Assembly (NCBI GenBank): GCA_000320545.1
Contig: ADNK01001625.1
Coordinates: 23,501 to 87,500 of the forward strand
From: Bigelowiella natans CCMP2755
Taxonomy: Eukaryota > Cercozoa > Chlorarachniophyceae
Reading direction: 5' to 3'
Length of the DNA: 64,000 nucleotides
The notes under the pieces are model-generated. The model ran no database searches. It was not told the DNA's origin and worked only from the letters and a program-made list of their open reading frames with translations. Made by a program: the position numbers and the translations under genes. This document shows positions 35,717 through 47,937 of the stretch, piece by piece (position 1 is the stretch's first letter; each line of letters opens with the position of its first letter).

Positions 35717-37174
35717 ATGGCCGCCTCACTCATGCGAAGTGGTGCGTGTTTCCGCGTTCTTGGGAAAGCACGCGTAACCCCATTCGCATCCATTCCGGTT
35801 TGTTCCAACACAAGGGCGTTCAAGCGATTTTTTGCCATCAGTTTGAAGAAGGTGGACAAAACATTGGATGTCATACTGCTGGAGGTACCCTCACGTCAAA
35901 TAGCCGTCGTGCAGAACAATGCGAAATGTTAAACGTTTGCTTAAATCAGGAACAAAAAGGTTTCGGTTTTAAGGGCGAGCTCGTGAATCTGAAAAGAGGG
36001 TAGTACTCATAAACGGCAAAACAACCGCATGGAAAATCCTGAAATTGCTTTCAACTTTGCTCATCCCACCTCTCTACATATCAATTCAGACATGCTAGGC
36101 AATTGATTTCGCATCAGCAAGCTGTCTACGCTTCAGAATTCAACAGAAATAGATTTATGGTGGAAATTTCGGTGAGTGGAATGTTTCTAATGATGATATT
36201 GATGGTGACCCCCCCCAATGTGAATTATTATTTCATCAGAAGGAGGAACTGAAAGCCAGGGAAGAACGTGCATTTTTGGACTCGGTTCGATTTAAAATAT
36301 GTCTGCATCTGTACAATTACAGAAGTTCGCACCACCACTAAGCTTGATGATCCTCTAATTTTGATGCTTTTGCAGCTGAAACGTCGATTTTCCAAATTGA
36401 TTGTCAAGATAGACCGCGGTGCTGATCCATTGGATGGTAAGTAACACCATATCTAGTTACAGAGTGGCTATTACGCTAACTGATTGTATTTATGCCTCTT
36501 AGAAAAACGACATAAGCGTGGAGTTTCTCTCTCTGATATTCAGCGCCACATTGAATCAAAGTACTAGTTCTCACCTAGGCATGCCAATGGGATGGATAGT
36601 GCCTGTCAAATGAGAGGGTTTTCTTTCTGAGAGGAATTCAGTTTAAGGATACGATTTTCTAATTTTGAGTCATAACGCAGGTATTATGTTTTTAATATTC
36701 ACAAACATGACTTCAGGTTCAATATGGACATTCCAATAGATTATCTATTCTTGCCTGGGAAAGAGCCGACCGAGGAAGTTATTATCGAAGGAGAGAACCT
36801 TCCTAACCTGGAAAAGAAGGACACCAAAAAAGATGATATCAGTGAGGAAAGTTCAGAAGATATGGAGATTGAGGTGCATACTTAACTATTTGTGGGCTTG
36901 TTATTCAAGATGCGTTAACTTTCCTTTGCCTATAGGTCCCAGATGACCCAATGATTGCAGGGGGGAAAATACATGGGGTAATAAATACAGAAGCTAACAA
37001 GATACCAATGTTTATCACTAAGCTATCTATTTGTACTAGTTCGGCTCTTTCGAAATAAAGGTTAAAGTTGCTGGGTATCTGGTACCCCTTCAAGTTGTCA
37101 TACACAGATGGGAACCTCCAGAAGATGATGAGTTTCTTGAAGCAGCAGCAGCAGGAGACGCTGCGTCCGCGTGA
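35717..37174 (+). CDS. Organellar ribosomal protein bL9
   Basis: Nine exons in phase, 35717-35884, 35950-35999, 36090-36171, 36240-36284, 36376-36436, 36503-36560, 36717-36873, 36936-36977 and 37061-37174, give 258 aa. An N-terminal extension of about 45 residues with Arg, Ser and few acidic residues looks like a mitochondrial presequence. The bL9 N-domain reads LDVILLEEQKGFGFKGELVN then LKRG. The next segment HARQLISHQQAVYAS is divergent where most bL9 have GYARNFLIPKGLA. The C-domain includes LIVKIDRGAD, KRGVSLSDIQRHI and DYLFLPG, then VAGYLVPLQVVIHRW. The protein binds rRNA of the large subunit. A plastid location cannot be excluded. Confidence 0.85.
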
Positions 37175-37299
37175 TCTAGTGGTAATTGTAGTGACGGGGT
37201 GCTCCAAAGCGCATACGTTTTCTGCAACATGCAGTGCAGATCGACATGAGTTGTAAAAATTAACTGAGTTGCAAAGAAAAGATCCATACGACAGGCGTA

Positions 37300-37700
37300 G
37301 CATTCTTACCTGAGTCTAGGAGTGTCTAGGTGTGTCCCATGCGCATGCACATGGTCTGTGCGATGCGCTGCGCTGCTAGCGGTACAGCTACGTACACATC
37401 TAGACATATACGTGCGTACGTACTAAGCTACTAAGCTAGTAAGCATGACATCCACTAGCTAGCTAGTCCAGACATATATGTAACTGGAGCACGCACGCCA
37501 CAGCACGCTTACATGCATGATCCATGCTACATGTAGCATAGAAATCACATGTTTTATCAATGCTAATGGCTAACGTGCCTATACGACGTAGATTGACAGC
37601 TGAAGCACACGTACAATCTAGTGTGCATGAGCTCTACTAGTCTAGAGCTGTCGACAGTGCTCGTGGAAGCAGAGACAAAGAGGACGGATCGTCACTAAAT
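37300..37700. other. CTAG/GCATGC-rich intergenic island 5
   Basis: The island lies between the convergent 3' ends of bL9 and the TBCA-LOG gene, with dense CTAGCTAG, TACGTAC and GCATGC. No coding features are seen. Confidence 0.6.
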
Positions 37701-37875
37701 GATGGGGTCACTCTCTATCTCTATGCTGCTCGCATTAAACCCAGTAAATTTCTTTTTGCACAAACATGGTTAACAAGTTCCAATCGCTAGATCGCATGAC
37801 AGTGTAGCAATGGCCTTCTCAACGCCGATGATGAAATCAATATGTACCGTGACAGATGTGCAACAATAAATATAA

Positions 37876-39637
37876 TCATGAGAGTTTGGAGATCGTCTCG
37901 ATGGCTTCTTCTGCGCTGGAGACAAATTGGACCATCTGTAGCATCTGTTTTACAAAAAAATAATAAAGAATGAGTGATATAACTTCACTGTGACCTAGGG
38001 AACATGATGGAGGCAAATGATCAAAATTTAAAGTGTTGCTGTTTTTTCGGCTCCTGCTACTGGCGCTGCTGCTGATGATAATGGAGATTATGCTCATTGG
38101 GACCTGCTCTGGAATCTTTAATTTTGCTTGTACTCCCTGAATACAGTAGTAATGAGTCATCTATGCACACCATCATCATGATGCTTACTATTACTACTAC
38201 GACTACTACTACTGTTGTTGTCTTTCTCAATCAATCAATAACACCTTAAGAATATCCTCCCAAGGATCTTTGAAAGCTATAATAGGGGGGGGACTGCTCG
38301 CCGCCAGGTTGGAGGAAAGAGGGAATAGAGAGAAAGAGAGAAAGAAAGGAAGAGTAGAGTTGTACGTCAGCAGTACTTATATAGTTATTGTGTGAGTATT
38401 AAATAGTTGTAGCTGATTTTTTTTTTAATGCCATAAATGAATGAATCCGATAATTCATAACTCTTCGTCATCATACTTCTGTCCTGCAAGTGGTGCGAGC
38501 ACGGCCGTATTCCACGCCATTACTAATTCGGTCAAAGTGCCTAGAGACCCTGATGATTTTAATTTTATTACATCATAGATGATCGATGCTTGTGCAATCT
38601 GACGAAGGAAGCTCAAATAAAATCATTCCTTTTTTGGAACATATCGATGCTTTTTGAAATACGAATTCTTCATTTTCTGCGTTGCAATCATCATAATTTT
38701 CAATGGTTCATATCATCCTTTGTCGTCGTCGTTCTGCTGCTGCCTCCTCATGTCGCCCAATTGTTATTTGCTACTTAACTTCGCCTAGGCGACGACGACA
38801 TCATTATCATCATCATCATCATCATTTAACTGCTAAAGCTATTGTACCACCTGGGAGGACAACGAATGCAGAAGCTTTTCCAACTAGTGTTGCGAGTCTC
38901 TCCTACAACAAGAAAGTAATTTCACCACTTAATCTCGAAGATCTTGTTATCGGGGTCATCATCATCATTGCTCGCAATTGACACTAACAGGTAGCAGTAA
39001 TAGACTCGGGAATGATATATTATCACTACTACTACTACTACAAGCACCTCTATTGTGTCCTCCTCTAGCTTGTGAGTGAGATACTTGTTGCCTCCCTTGC
39101 GCATAGGAAATGCCTTGGGGACAAGAACGCCACGAATCTTTGCCCCCTCTACTTTACGGGCTCCTTTCGTAGTAGCCTCCATCAAACCCATGTATCCGCC
39201 ATTCATCTGAATCATGAGAGGGAGATGTGTATCATCACAATTATCCTCTTATTATTATTCAAAACATGATTTTCTTAGCTTTGCAGTAGTAGTTAATAAA
39301 TACGATATGGAATCCTTTCTTGGCCAAGGCTTCTCCAACTTTTACAGCCATTGCGTAGATGGGACTCTGTAGAAATGAACGAATAATTTAATTGTTGGTA
39401 GTTAGAAGATGTCGATTATTATATGAGATGATAATTCATGCCGAACAATTAAAGTACATCTTCCTTCAGGCCGCTGGAACCAAAGACTGAAACCGTGCGC
39501 TATTAGTAGGACGAAAGAGGATCGTGTTAATCAATAAAAAGGAAAGGTACAAATCACTTTTTGCAGCCAAATCATCATCACCATCATTTACATTTTTAAA
39601 TAACACAAACACACACAGAGACAGACAGACACAATGT

Positions 39638-39678
<41 letters not shown>

Positions 39679-40322
39679 TATGAAACACTGAAGATATCGT
39701 ATGTTATCTTTACAGATTTTGCGAAGTCCCCTTCCTTAAGATCCACATCGGAGTTGGAATTATTGGATGTTTGAGAAACAGACTGTTTTTTCTTTGGATT
39801 TAGAACCCTGAGTAAGTAGGATAAGAAGGGGAAACGATTCGGTGACATCCCTCTAATTTCTAACGATGGACGGACTAAGAATATGTAATATATCTTAATT
39901 TCAATTACCCGTGCGTTGTTATCAGTTGGGCAGCGGCTTTTTTTGCCTCCTCCGAGTTCTGAATAGTCTCTTCTCCTCCATTAGTAATGGAAACCTAGGA
40001 ATGCGACGATGTTAAATATTACCATCATTACCCTTCTAACCTCGTAAGAGTTGATGACGATGGCTATGATGATGAAGATGAAAATACTTGTGAATATTCT
40101 TTGATAATCATGACAAAGATAAAAATTATGTCTTATTGTCTAAAGCTTCCTCAAATCCTACTTCCCCTACCATCATCTTGTCCAACTTAGCATACGCTTC
40201 CTTTGCCTTTCCTGACAAAATTAATTCCACAATGAATACTGTATCATCATATTTTCAAGATCTAATGTATAAGTACCATAGGTATCAAGAAGGACTGCGC
40301 ACGTTTCCTCCAGAAGCTCTCG

Positions 40323-40360
<38 letters not shown>

Positions 40361-40649
40361 GTGTGGTTCTTCTTCCAATTGGTTGCTGAAAGCTTGTGAT
40401 TGTATTGTGCGTTATACTATCAACCTGAGTTTTGATTTTATATTTGTCAGCTTTCGAATCCTCAAGAGATTTGAGCCTTTTGATGTAATCATTCTTTTCT
40501 TCGATATACATCTTGAGATCATTGGTCAGTCTATTCGGATAGCGAAGAAGAATGATGAGAACGTAGAAGGATCATCAACAATCACTTTCCCACCTCTTGC
40601 AAGCCCCGGTTTGAATACGTAACTGCCGAATAACTTGCTTTACGTCACC
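37876..40649 (-). CDS. Tubulin cofactor A fused to a LOG-family (SLOG) domain
   Basis: Fourteen exons in phase: 40594-40649, 40425-40530, 40277-40322, 40171-40211, 39909-39994, 39714-39807, 39458-39499, 39304-39366, 39042-39206, 38848-38902, 38477-38549, 38245-38293, 38104-38136 and 37876-37944. They give 325 aa plus an unfound first exon with the ATG. Residues 1-112 are TBCA-like: KQVIRQLRIQTGACKRLTND, then DKYKIKTQRELLEETCAVLL and AYAKLDKMM. TBCA is a beta-tubulin-binding three-helix chaperone. A Lys/Ser-rich linker follows. Residues about 144-325 are a Rossmann-type LOG/'lysine decarboxylase' domain: TVSVFGSSG, MNGGYMGLMEA, FVVLPGGSLGTLTELV and FKDPWEDILK. Family members cleave nucleoside monophosphates, as in cytokinin activation. 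The PGG-GT loop has one extra residue compared with the usual PGGxGTxxE. Function of the fusion is unknown. Confidence 0.83.
40323..40357. repeat. (TA)n microsatellite at a splice acceptor
   Basis: The (TA)n run ends in the AG acceptor of the 40277-40322 exon (minus strand). The intron therefore runs straight from repeat into exon. Confidence 0.85.
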
Positions 40650-40899
40650 CTGTGAACAGTGGTGGAAATCAGCAAGAGAAAGCAGGAGGTGAAAAAGGTG
40701 GTGAGTGAGCATGAAGGATGGTATGGCATTGCAAGATGATTAGCAAAAAAAGATGGGCCAACCATGTTGCCTTGTTGCTGTTTGATAAATTCTTCTTAGT
40801 GCTTCTTGTTCGTAATCGTCCAATCTCGGTAGTAGAACTACTTACTACTATACTCCTCCTCCTCTCCTGGTTATCCTTGTTAAGAAGCTTCCGGGGAAG

Positions 40900-42090
40900 T
40901 TGATCAGTGGCGCGTCAATAATCAATCTAGGTTGTTTGTTGTCGCAGTGGGAAATCACTGGGTTTTTTGTTGTCGCAGTGGGAAATCACTGGTACTAAGT
41001 ATTTTCTAGGAGGAACACAACACATTTTTTAGAAAACGAAATGGAATTTATTGCTGCGATAACTACACATCCTCTCCTCATCACAATGTTCCTTGGCGCA
41101 CACATGAACTTCCTGCCACAATCTGCAATTCAATGATCTAGGGTGCCCGAAAAACATCTTGGACATTTTGGCCCAGAACCGTAGAACCTCATCGCAGGAG
41201 CGAAACGACCAACGTTTCACCTCGCGTCGATCACGGTTTTGGCAGTGGTGTCGGACAGGCGCTGCCACATGATCACTGCAATTGTTGCAGATTGGAAGGA
41301 GCGTGCAACTGCTAACGACTTCGTGGCAATCAAATGAGAGAGGAAGGAGTCGGGGTCGCAGTGCCAGAGTGGATTGCACAGGAGAGCGGACAAAATCGTT
41401 TCGCACATTGCAAGTCTAGAAGTGTCTTGTCACACGACTGTGGAGATGTGGTTTTTCATCATTTTTCATTGTTTGTTGTCAGGACTGGAGGAGAGAGGCG
41501 CAAATCAACTGGCTTCCCATTCGGGGCCTCCACAGCTCGCACGACAAAGTCGCGCAACGAGTCACATGCTAGCATGTTGCCATCTTTCGCCATGATGGGG
41601 CGCTCGGTCTTTGCCACTAGCTAGCTAGACCAGGCCACACGGTTGCATCTTCACGCATCTAGGCATGCACGTCCACAAAATTGTGACAAAATGTGCACGA
41701 GAACACACACCTAGATTGGACGACATGTGTGTAGCTCCGGCTGCTGAAGCTGAAGTGCTGGACATTTCTGTTGTTTTGACTGCTGCTGTGCAACGCATGC
41801 TGGCATTGTGGCATGGCGGCTGCTCTAGTGCTTGGTGCGCACAAATCGCATGCATGCGACGGATGTGACAAATGTGCAAAAAAAAAAAGTCGTTGTCATC
41901 GCAGTGTAGCTTTGCAAAGCTGCGACAACTACCGCGCTCAAATTGTAGCGTTTGTTTGTTGATGCGCATGCGTCGAGATCGATGTGGTGGACAGCACGTT
42001 CCCGTGCGGCGCTGATGACTACGGTACGTGTTGACTAGCTTAGCTGCAGTTGTGATGCACCAGCAGGCTGAGTATGAGACAGACTGAGAA
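40900..42090. other. CTAG/GCATGC-rich island 6 with degenerate open frames
   Basis: The island lies between the 5' end of TBCA-LOG and the 3' end of the STI1 gene, both on minus. A near-perfect tandem copy of TTTGTTGTCGCAGTGGGAAA plus ATCACTGG lies at about 40934-40992. Minus-strand open frames between 41029 and 41625 switch phase (for example APNGKPVDLRLSP at about 41500). They look like decayed coding sequence of unknown origin. Confidence 0.5.
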
Positions 42091-42187
42091 AGAGGGGATC
42101 TTCATCAATCATGTCGACGTAATAGCCATCTCAGGCATAACTTAGCTTGTTAAATTTATACTTTGATTCCTATCAATTGACTATAGT

Positions 42188-42501
42188 TTAAAGAACTGAT
42201 CGTAAAGTCTCCAACACCTCCTTTATTTCTGGGTCGCTAGCGTACCTGTATCATAATCAATGATTCGATTCGTATATAAATTCAATAGATGTGAAAAATT
42301 AAAGTGCCATGTTCTCGCCGCTTAGAATATTATTTACTTGGCAAAAGCTGCAGGGCCATTTGCTTGCATGTCTTGCACTGCTGCCATTATCTTTGGGTTA
42401 GAGGCGGCCTGACGATTAAATAGTGTCGAATTCAATTATGGCTTCCATACTATGTCAAAACAAAGAAAATATCAATACATATAACAACGTATTTACACAA
42501 G

Positions 42502-42538
<37 letters not shown>

Positions 42539-43264
42539 CTATTGTATGATGACTCTGTGAGAACGGAGAGTTCTTGTATCAAAGTAATTTTACGGCAGCT
42601 TCTTTTCACCACCTTCTGTATAGCTCCCATTGCTTTTGGGTTGGACATGACCTGATACACCACATACACATTGTTCATATTTATCCGTTCATCAACTCAT
42701 GGTAAATGCATGAATAATATTATGGGAGCACAAACTCAATATGATCGAATTTGTTTTTTACAAATAGCGAACCTTTTGTAGAAATTGCTGGAACTCGGGA
42801 CCTTGTGGCATGCCTCCTCCCATCCCCGCGCCCCCCCCCCCCCCTCCTCCTCCTCCTCCTCCTGGAAATCCACCTGCACCGCCGAACCCCGGGATACCAC
42901 CAAAACCAGGCATACCACCAAACCCAGGCATTCCACCAAACCCACCTCCACCACCACCACCACCACCACCACCACCACCTCCAAAAGGGTTGCTTCTGTT
43001 TATTCATTGGAGAATTCACATCATCGTGTAATAACAAACATAGATCATCAGTGCGATAGCATATAGGTCAGTCAGCAGCAGGATTAGAGTAGTAGTGTGT
43101 CAAAAGTAAAGAAAGAAGAGGAAGAGGAGAGCAAAATTAAAGGGGGGAGTGATGATGTTTATAATGAGAAGAACAGAGAGGAAGAAAGTGGTACTATATA
43201 TGTGACAGCATCATATTCACACATGCGACAAACAGTCTACATAGTGTCTATTGTGTACTCTCAT

Positions 43265-43300
<36 letters not shown>

Positions 43301-45331
43301 TATCATCAGTAGCAGCAGCAGCAGTAGCAGCGGCAGCAGCACAATCATCACCTTTATCATTATCATTATTATATGACACTCCCAATTACTATAAATTACT
43401 TTCCAGTGTTGCCTTCTCCCTGCTGCTCTCCTTGGGCACTCTTAAATTCATTATCACTTATAATCTTTATCATTCATGACAGGAGAAATAAGGAGCAGAG
43501 AAAGGCAAATATAAGAGGAGGAGGAGGGGGAGAGAGAATGCAAATGATTAGCTGTGGCGACAGCCCGCATGTATATGAATTTATTGTAATACACCTGTAG
43601 TCAGTCAAATATGATAACACTCTAACTAAATAAATAAACCTCCAAAGGTGTACCTCTGCTTCTACGACATTAACAGTGTTCTGCGGTTGGCTGCCCTTCC
43701 CCTCTTCTGGTTGTTGCATCCGTGCATCGATCTATTTTTGTAATAATAGAATGGAGATTTAAATTGAGAGAGATTAATAGTAGAGGGGATTCATTGTAGT
43801 AGTCTAAGAAGCGTCTGTGCTCCTAAACCCCCAACCCCTCTCTATCTCTGACATAGTCATACCAGTAAATCCATGAAGTCTTTCCTCTCAAATAACCCTT
43901 TATAGCTAACTGAACAACACGCCAAAAGAGAGTAAAATGATTGATTATGATGAGACTAGGGTAGAGCATTTCTACCTAAATCGTGTGATAGTTTTGAATC
44001 GATTATGCAATTTTGTTTTACCTCCGCGCTCATCTAACTCTTGTTTGATCTCTTTTATCTATGATTAATATCGGTGGTGGGTATTGGAGAAGGGGAGGAG
44101 GAGGAGGAGGAGGTGAAGGCGAATTACTTGACTGGATAAGGTATTTGTGGGTAGGGTGTTGCATCATCATCGGATAACTCCCTTAAAAAATATTTTCTTT
44201 ATGATTATTTGTTAGATAGCAGGTTAGTAACATCATCATAGATTTCTTTACAACCTTCAATTTGCTTACGGCCTGAATCACGTCTCCTCGATCAATCGAC
44301 GGAGAGGACGATGATGATGACGACGATTGCGATGATAAATCAGGGTCTTGTGCTCCACCAGCCCGACTACCATCAGTAGCATCAGCAGTAGCAGTATGCT
44401 CTTCTCCTACCCCTTGAGATGTTTTTCCTTTGATATAAGTAGATTCAAGAGTACCAAGTCTGGAGGAGGAAAAGAACAATGAGGAGGGAGGATAAATACG
44501 TGAGTAACTAGTAATTCATGAAGAAGAAGAAGTAGTAGTAGCCAAGCGTTATTATTTATGTGTGGATAGTATTTGTACTGCGTCTATGGCGGGAGACTTC
44601 CGTTTGTGTTGGTTATTCCAGGCATAAGGTGAAGAGGAAGAGGAGGAGGAGGAGGAGATGGACCCTCACGAAACAACAAACGTATTACACTCTTTATACT
44701 TACGAATCTTGCGGTTACCTTGCCTCGTACAAGCGCTCAACAAACTCAGATTTTTCTAACAAATCGCTGTAAACCACTCCTAATTTCTCCATTTCTTGGC
44801 GTATTTCCTTCAATCGCATCTTCGAAATCTCTTTCTTCATGTCGACGTCATCATTCTGAAATAGCAGACAGCAGCACGATAAGATAAATGGATCTACATG
44901 ATGGGGATCATAATGTAGACAATTGTGTTACTATTCTAAATCTACCGTTGTGCCGCTACGGCCCCTCAGTATTTCACCAAGGCTCGGAATTCGCAATGTT
45001 CGCAGGGGCAAGATGATGCTTCCGGGCTGATGTCTCGACGCCGGAGAGAACGAAGATATTGAGGATGAATCGAATATTGAAGGAACACTGAATGGATACT
45101 TGCTTCTTGATCGCTTACTATAGAAAGTATCTCCACCACTGCTAGAGGCAGTATCACATCTGCTTGATGCTAATTTGGGCAATCGGTTGCTACTCCTCAG
45201 TATTCTGAGGAGGGGGAGCTTGCTTACCCTGAATGATTACAAAGGACAGTGTTATCGTGTGAAGCGCAGCTGATTATGCGATAACATTACCTGAAAGCTT
45301 TCTGGTGAACCATTCGCTGAGAGAGAGGCAT
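42188..45331 (-). CDS. SAP-like repeat and STI1-domain protein (co-chaperone-like)
   Basis: Twelve exons in phase, 45291-45331, 44946-45228, 44719-44855, 44255-44459, 44022-44058, 43863-43909, 43654-43731, 43400-43440, 42773-42995, 42613-42651, 42338-42408 and 42188-42245, give 419 aa. The first 45 residues are basic and lack acidic residues, possibly an organelle transit sequence. Two similar SAP/ARMET-C-like helical units follow: RLKEIRQEMEKLGVVYSDLL with EKSEFVERL (about 120-150), and IKEIKQELDERGVSYKGLF with ERKDFMDLL (223-250). A Gly/Pro/Met-rich segment (about 290-355) leads into a C-terminal STI1-type Hsp-binding region: PEFQQFLQKVMSNPKAMGA, then AASNPKIMAAVQDM and YASDPEIKEVL. The G-rich plus STI1 tail resembles Hip/ST13, but TPRs are absent. 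The likely role is binding Hsp70 or clients. Confidence 0.82.
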
Positions 45332-46150
45332 AGCGTAGAGAACTGCGGCAGTATATTATTTCTTATATCAGGTATAATGTTATTTCAACAATAATCTCCG
45401 ATAATTCAGCAACACTCAATACAACCATGTTTTACTTTGGGCAAAGGTGATAAATAGGTACGGTGGAATCAATGCCGTTGCCTGGATCGCCGCCATTCGT
45501 CGTAGCTAGCAATCGGGTTGCCGGGTGTTTGGATAGTAGGTGGGGGAGAGGAGGTACCCTATGATGATTGATGGTTCGGCGGTTTTAATAGTGCGACATC
45601 TGAAATTCCCAACTTTTCATATGCGATTTTATACCTGCGACATTGATTAAATACCTAATTTTGTTCCTTCTGGCTACGGTGAGCACTGCCACCAAACCTA
45701 TGTCTCACAACCGGACGACGAGAACACAACAGATTCTTTGTGTATCAACCACATGTTCGCAATGAGTGGAAAAACAAAAAGCTCCGCAAATAGCTAGCGT
45801 GTTGACTTTTTTTTTCGACGACGTCGCCAGAAACTATGAGTGTGCTGCAGTGTAGCGCGAAATTGTAAAAAAAGTGCTCCAGCAGCTCTGCGTCCTCTGC
45901 GTTCTTGGTCTTCCTCTCAAGAAATGAGTACTTAGAACAATCCTTGCTTGATCTCAGCGACAAGAATGTTCTCTTGTGCCTCTAAAGTAATCCATTTTTT
46001 TTGGAGAGACGTCTCAATATGCTCAACTCGCACTGAAACGCACTGGGATGTTATCAAACAATAATTTTCGCTGTCCATTCGCGTTTGAACCCAATGACTG
46101 GACAAACTAGTATTCAGACAGACTAGCAGAATCCATCCTTCCTCTGGACT
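45332..46150. promoter_or_regulatory. Divergent intergenic region upstream of STI1 gene and haloperoxidase
   Basis: Both flanking genes read outward, so both promoters should lie here. No gene, TATA box or palindrome island was recognised. A minus-strand 72-codon frame at 45745-45963 has no recognisable features. Confidence 0.4.
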
Positions 46151-47937
46151 ATGAAAGTGTTTCTCGCATTATCGCTCCTTGTGTCCTTCTGCGAGGCTGT
46201 ATGGGGACCCAGAAAGGGAGCACAGCAGAGTTTGGTACTGGTAGTAGTAACACCTCATAACGCAACAATACATCAGGTTGTTCATAACCAACATTTTTTC
46301 CTTTAAAGGATTCTATGGAGTCATCTTCATCATCATCTTCTTCATCATCATCATCATCATCATCATCACCTGCAGCACCCACATATGACATTGGGTGCAT
46401 TTATCCAGAAGAGATGCCTGAACCGATAACAGCCAGACAGCAGTTCATCGGGGCACAAGTTTCCTCTACAGCAGCTACAGCACCCCTTGAAACTCCGGTG
46501 GTGGTAAGAGGCGCGGAGCTAATCGGGACAGCTACCTACAATTGCTTAGCTTACCATGATACAACAGCACTCGATCGTATTACTGAAGCACCGCCCCTGT
46601 TCAGAGTTCCACAATTTGCACATAATGCGTTTGCCCGTGTTATCTGTGCTTTAACAGCGCAACAGATAATCATCGCTACCCAGTTCACTACCCTTGCTCC
46701 TTTAACTAATGCCGTTCTACAAGGATGGGGACTCACGGTACCACAATCGGTTCGGCCAGAGATACTTGCTTGCGGAATAAACTCTACATGCCTTTTCGAA
46801 GTCGCCCAGACTAACAACTTTCTTCCCTTTGTCATTGGAGAGATTGTAGCATTCGAAATATTTGCATTACAAATTGCAAATAGTGGATGGAACGACAATG
46901 GAGCTCTTGTGTACGATCCCCGCCTCCGTAAGGCGGTTCCGTGTGCACTAAATTGCCAGGGTTATGCGGATATCATTGGCTATGCTCCTGTGAATAGCCC
47001 ATACAACAACGGACGTGGACCAAGAAAATTAATCGTCGGACGAGAGAGGCGATGGGAGCCCCTTTTGGAGACAGATGGGTTCGGCTTCTTCTTTCGTCAA
47101 GAACACATTACTCCACACATCGGATTCACAGTACAACCGACTCTAATTGACGAGATCGTCATGGTGGAAAGGCCACGCTACAATCTGAAGATGGAGGTAG
47201 ATTTGCTGCTTGAGAGACTCAGAAATTTAACAACAGATATTGATAGACAACGAGATGTGGTATTTTATGACAACAAGCTTTCTGTTCGAAATCTGATCCA
47301 GACAGAAGTAAGAACTCAATTCAACCAATCATACGAGCAGGAAGTTCTATTCATTTCAGCACTTGATGCGACTGAGGCCGATTCAACTATCTCTGTTTGG
47401 CGTAACAAAGTGCATTTTGATCTTGTTCGTCCGACAACTGTGATACAGCGCAGATCGGGTGAAATCATAGAGACTTATTCTGGTGATCGAAACGCACCTG
47501 GTCCTGTTTCCGTGCCAGCTCGTAACTATGTACCATTTGTTCGAATTCAGCCTCACAGCGAGTATCCATCAGGATCAGCTTGCCTCTGCCAAGGGTATCA
47601 GGAATACACCGACGCTTTCACCCAAGGGGAGTACGGTGGGGTAGTCACCAACCTTGAAATCCCATGCGTGCCTCCCCTCTGCGACATTCCGGGGATGGTT
47701 CGTGCTACTGATATGACAGATCTCTCAAACATATGTGGAGAGAGCAGACTTGATGCGGGACTACACTTCACAGCATCTGTACCTGCTGGACGGCAAGCGT
47801 GCAGTGGGATTGGGCCAAAGGGCTATGAATTAGCAACAAGATTAAAAGCAAATAGTCCTGCATTCTTACCAGAAAACGGCCACTTTTCCGACAGTCCCCG
47901 CCCTGTGTGTGGCGACGCTGGAGGGGCTACTAGCTAA
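46151..47937 (+). CDS. Secreted vanadium-dependent haloperoxidase
   Basis: Exon 1 (46151-46234) encodes a signal peptide (MKVFLALSLLVSFCEAVWG). A 74-nt intron leads to 46309-47937, for 570 aa. A (TCA/TCT)n-encoded poly-Ser linker follows. The vanadate-site motifs are in order: K395-x6-R402-P403 in KVHFDLVRP, then YPSGSAC at 447-453 where the family usually has PSGH, then SRx5H at S507-R508-H514 (SRLDAGLHFTA). The conserved D after HxxD is Ala. Arg and vanadate-binding His are kept. The acid-base His of PSGH is Ser. The enzyme class oxidises bromide or iodide with H2O2 outside the cell. Whether this one is active is open. Confidence 0.87.

Noticed and set aside
37130-37220. Possible tRNA-like sequence around GATCTAGTGGTAATTG
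   Set aside because: No cloverleaf could be drawn. The first part is the coding end of bL9.
42736-43066. Trp-rich and Thr/Pro-rich open frames on both strands
   Set aside because: They are out-of-phase readings of the Gly-rich exon of the STI1 gene.
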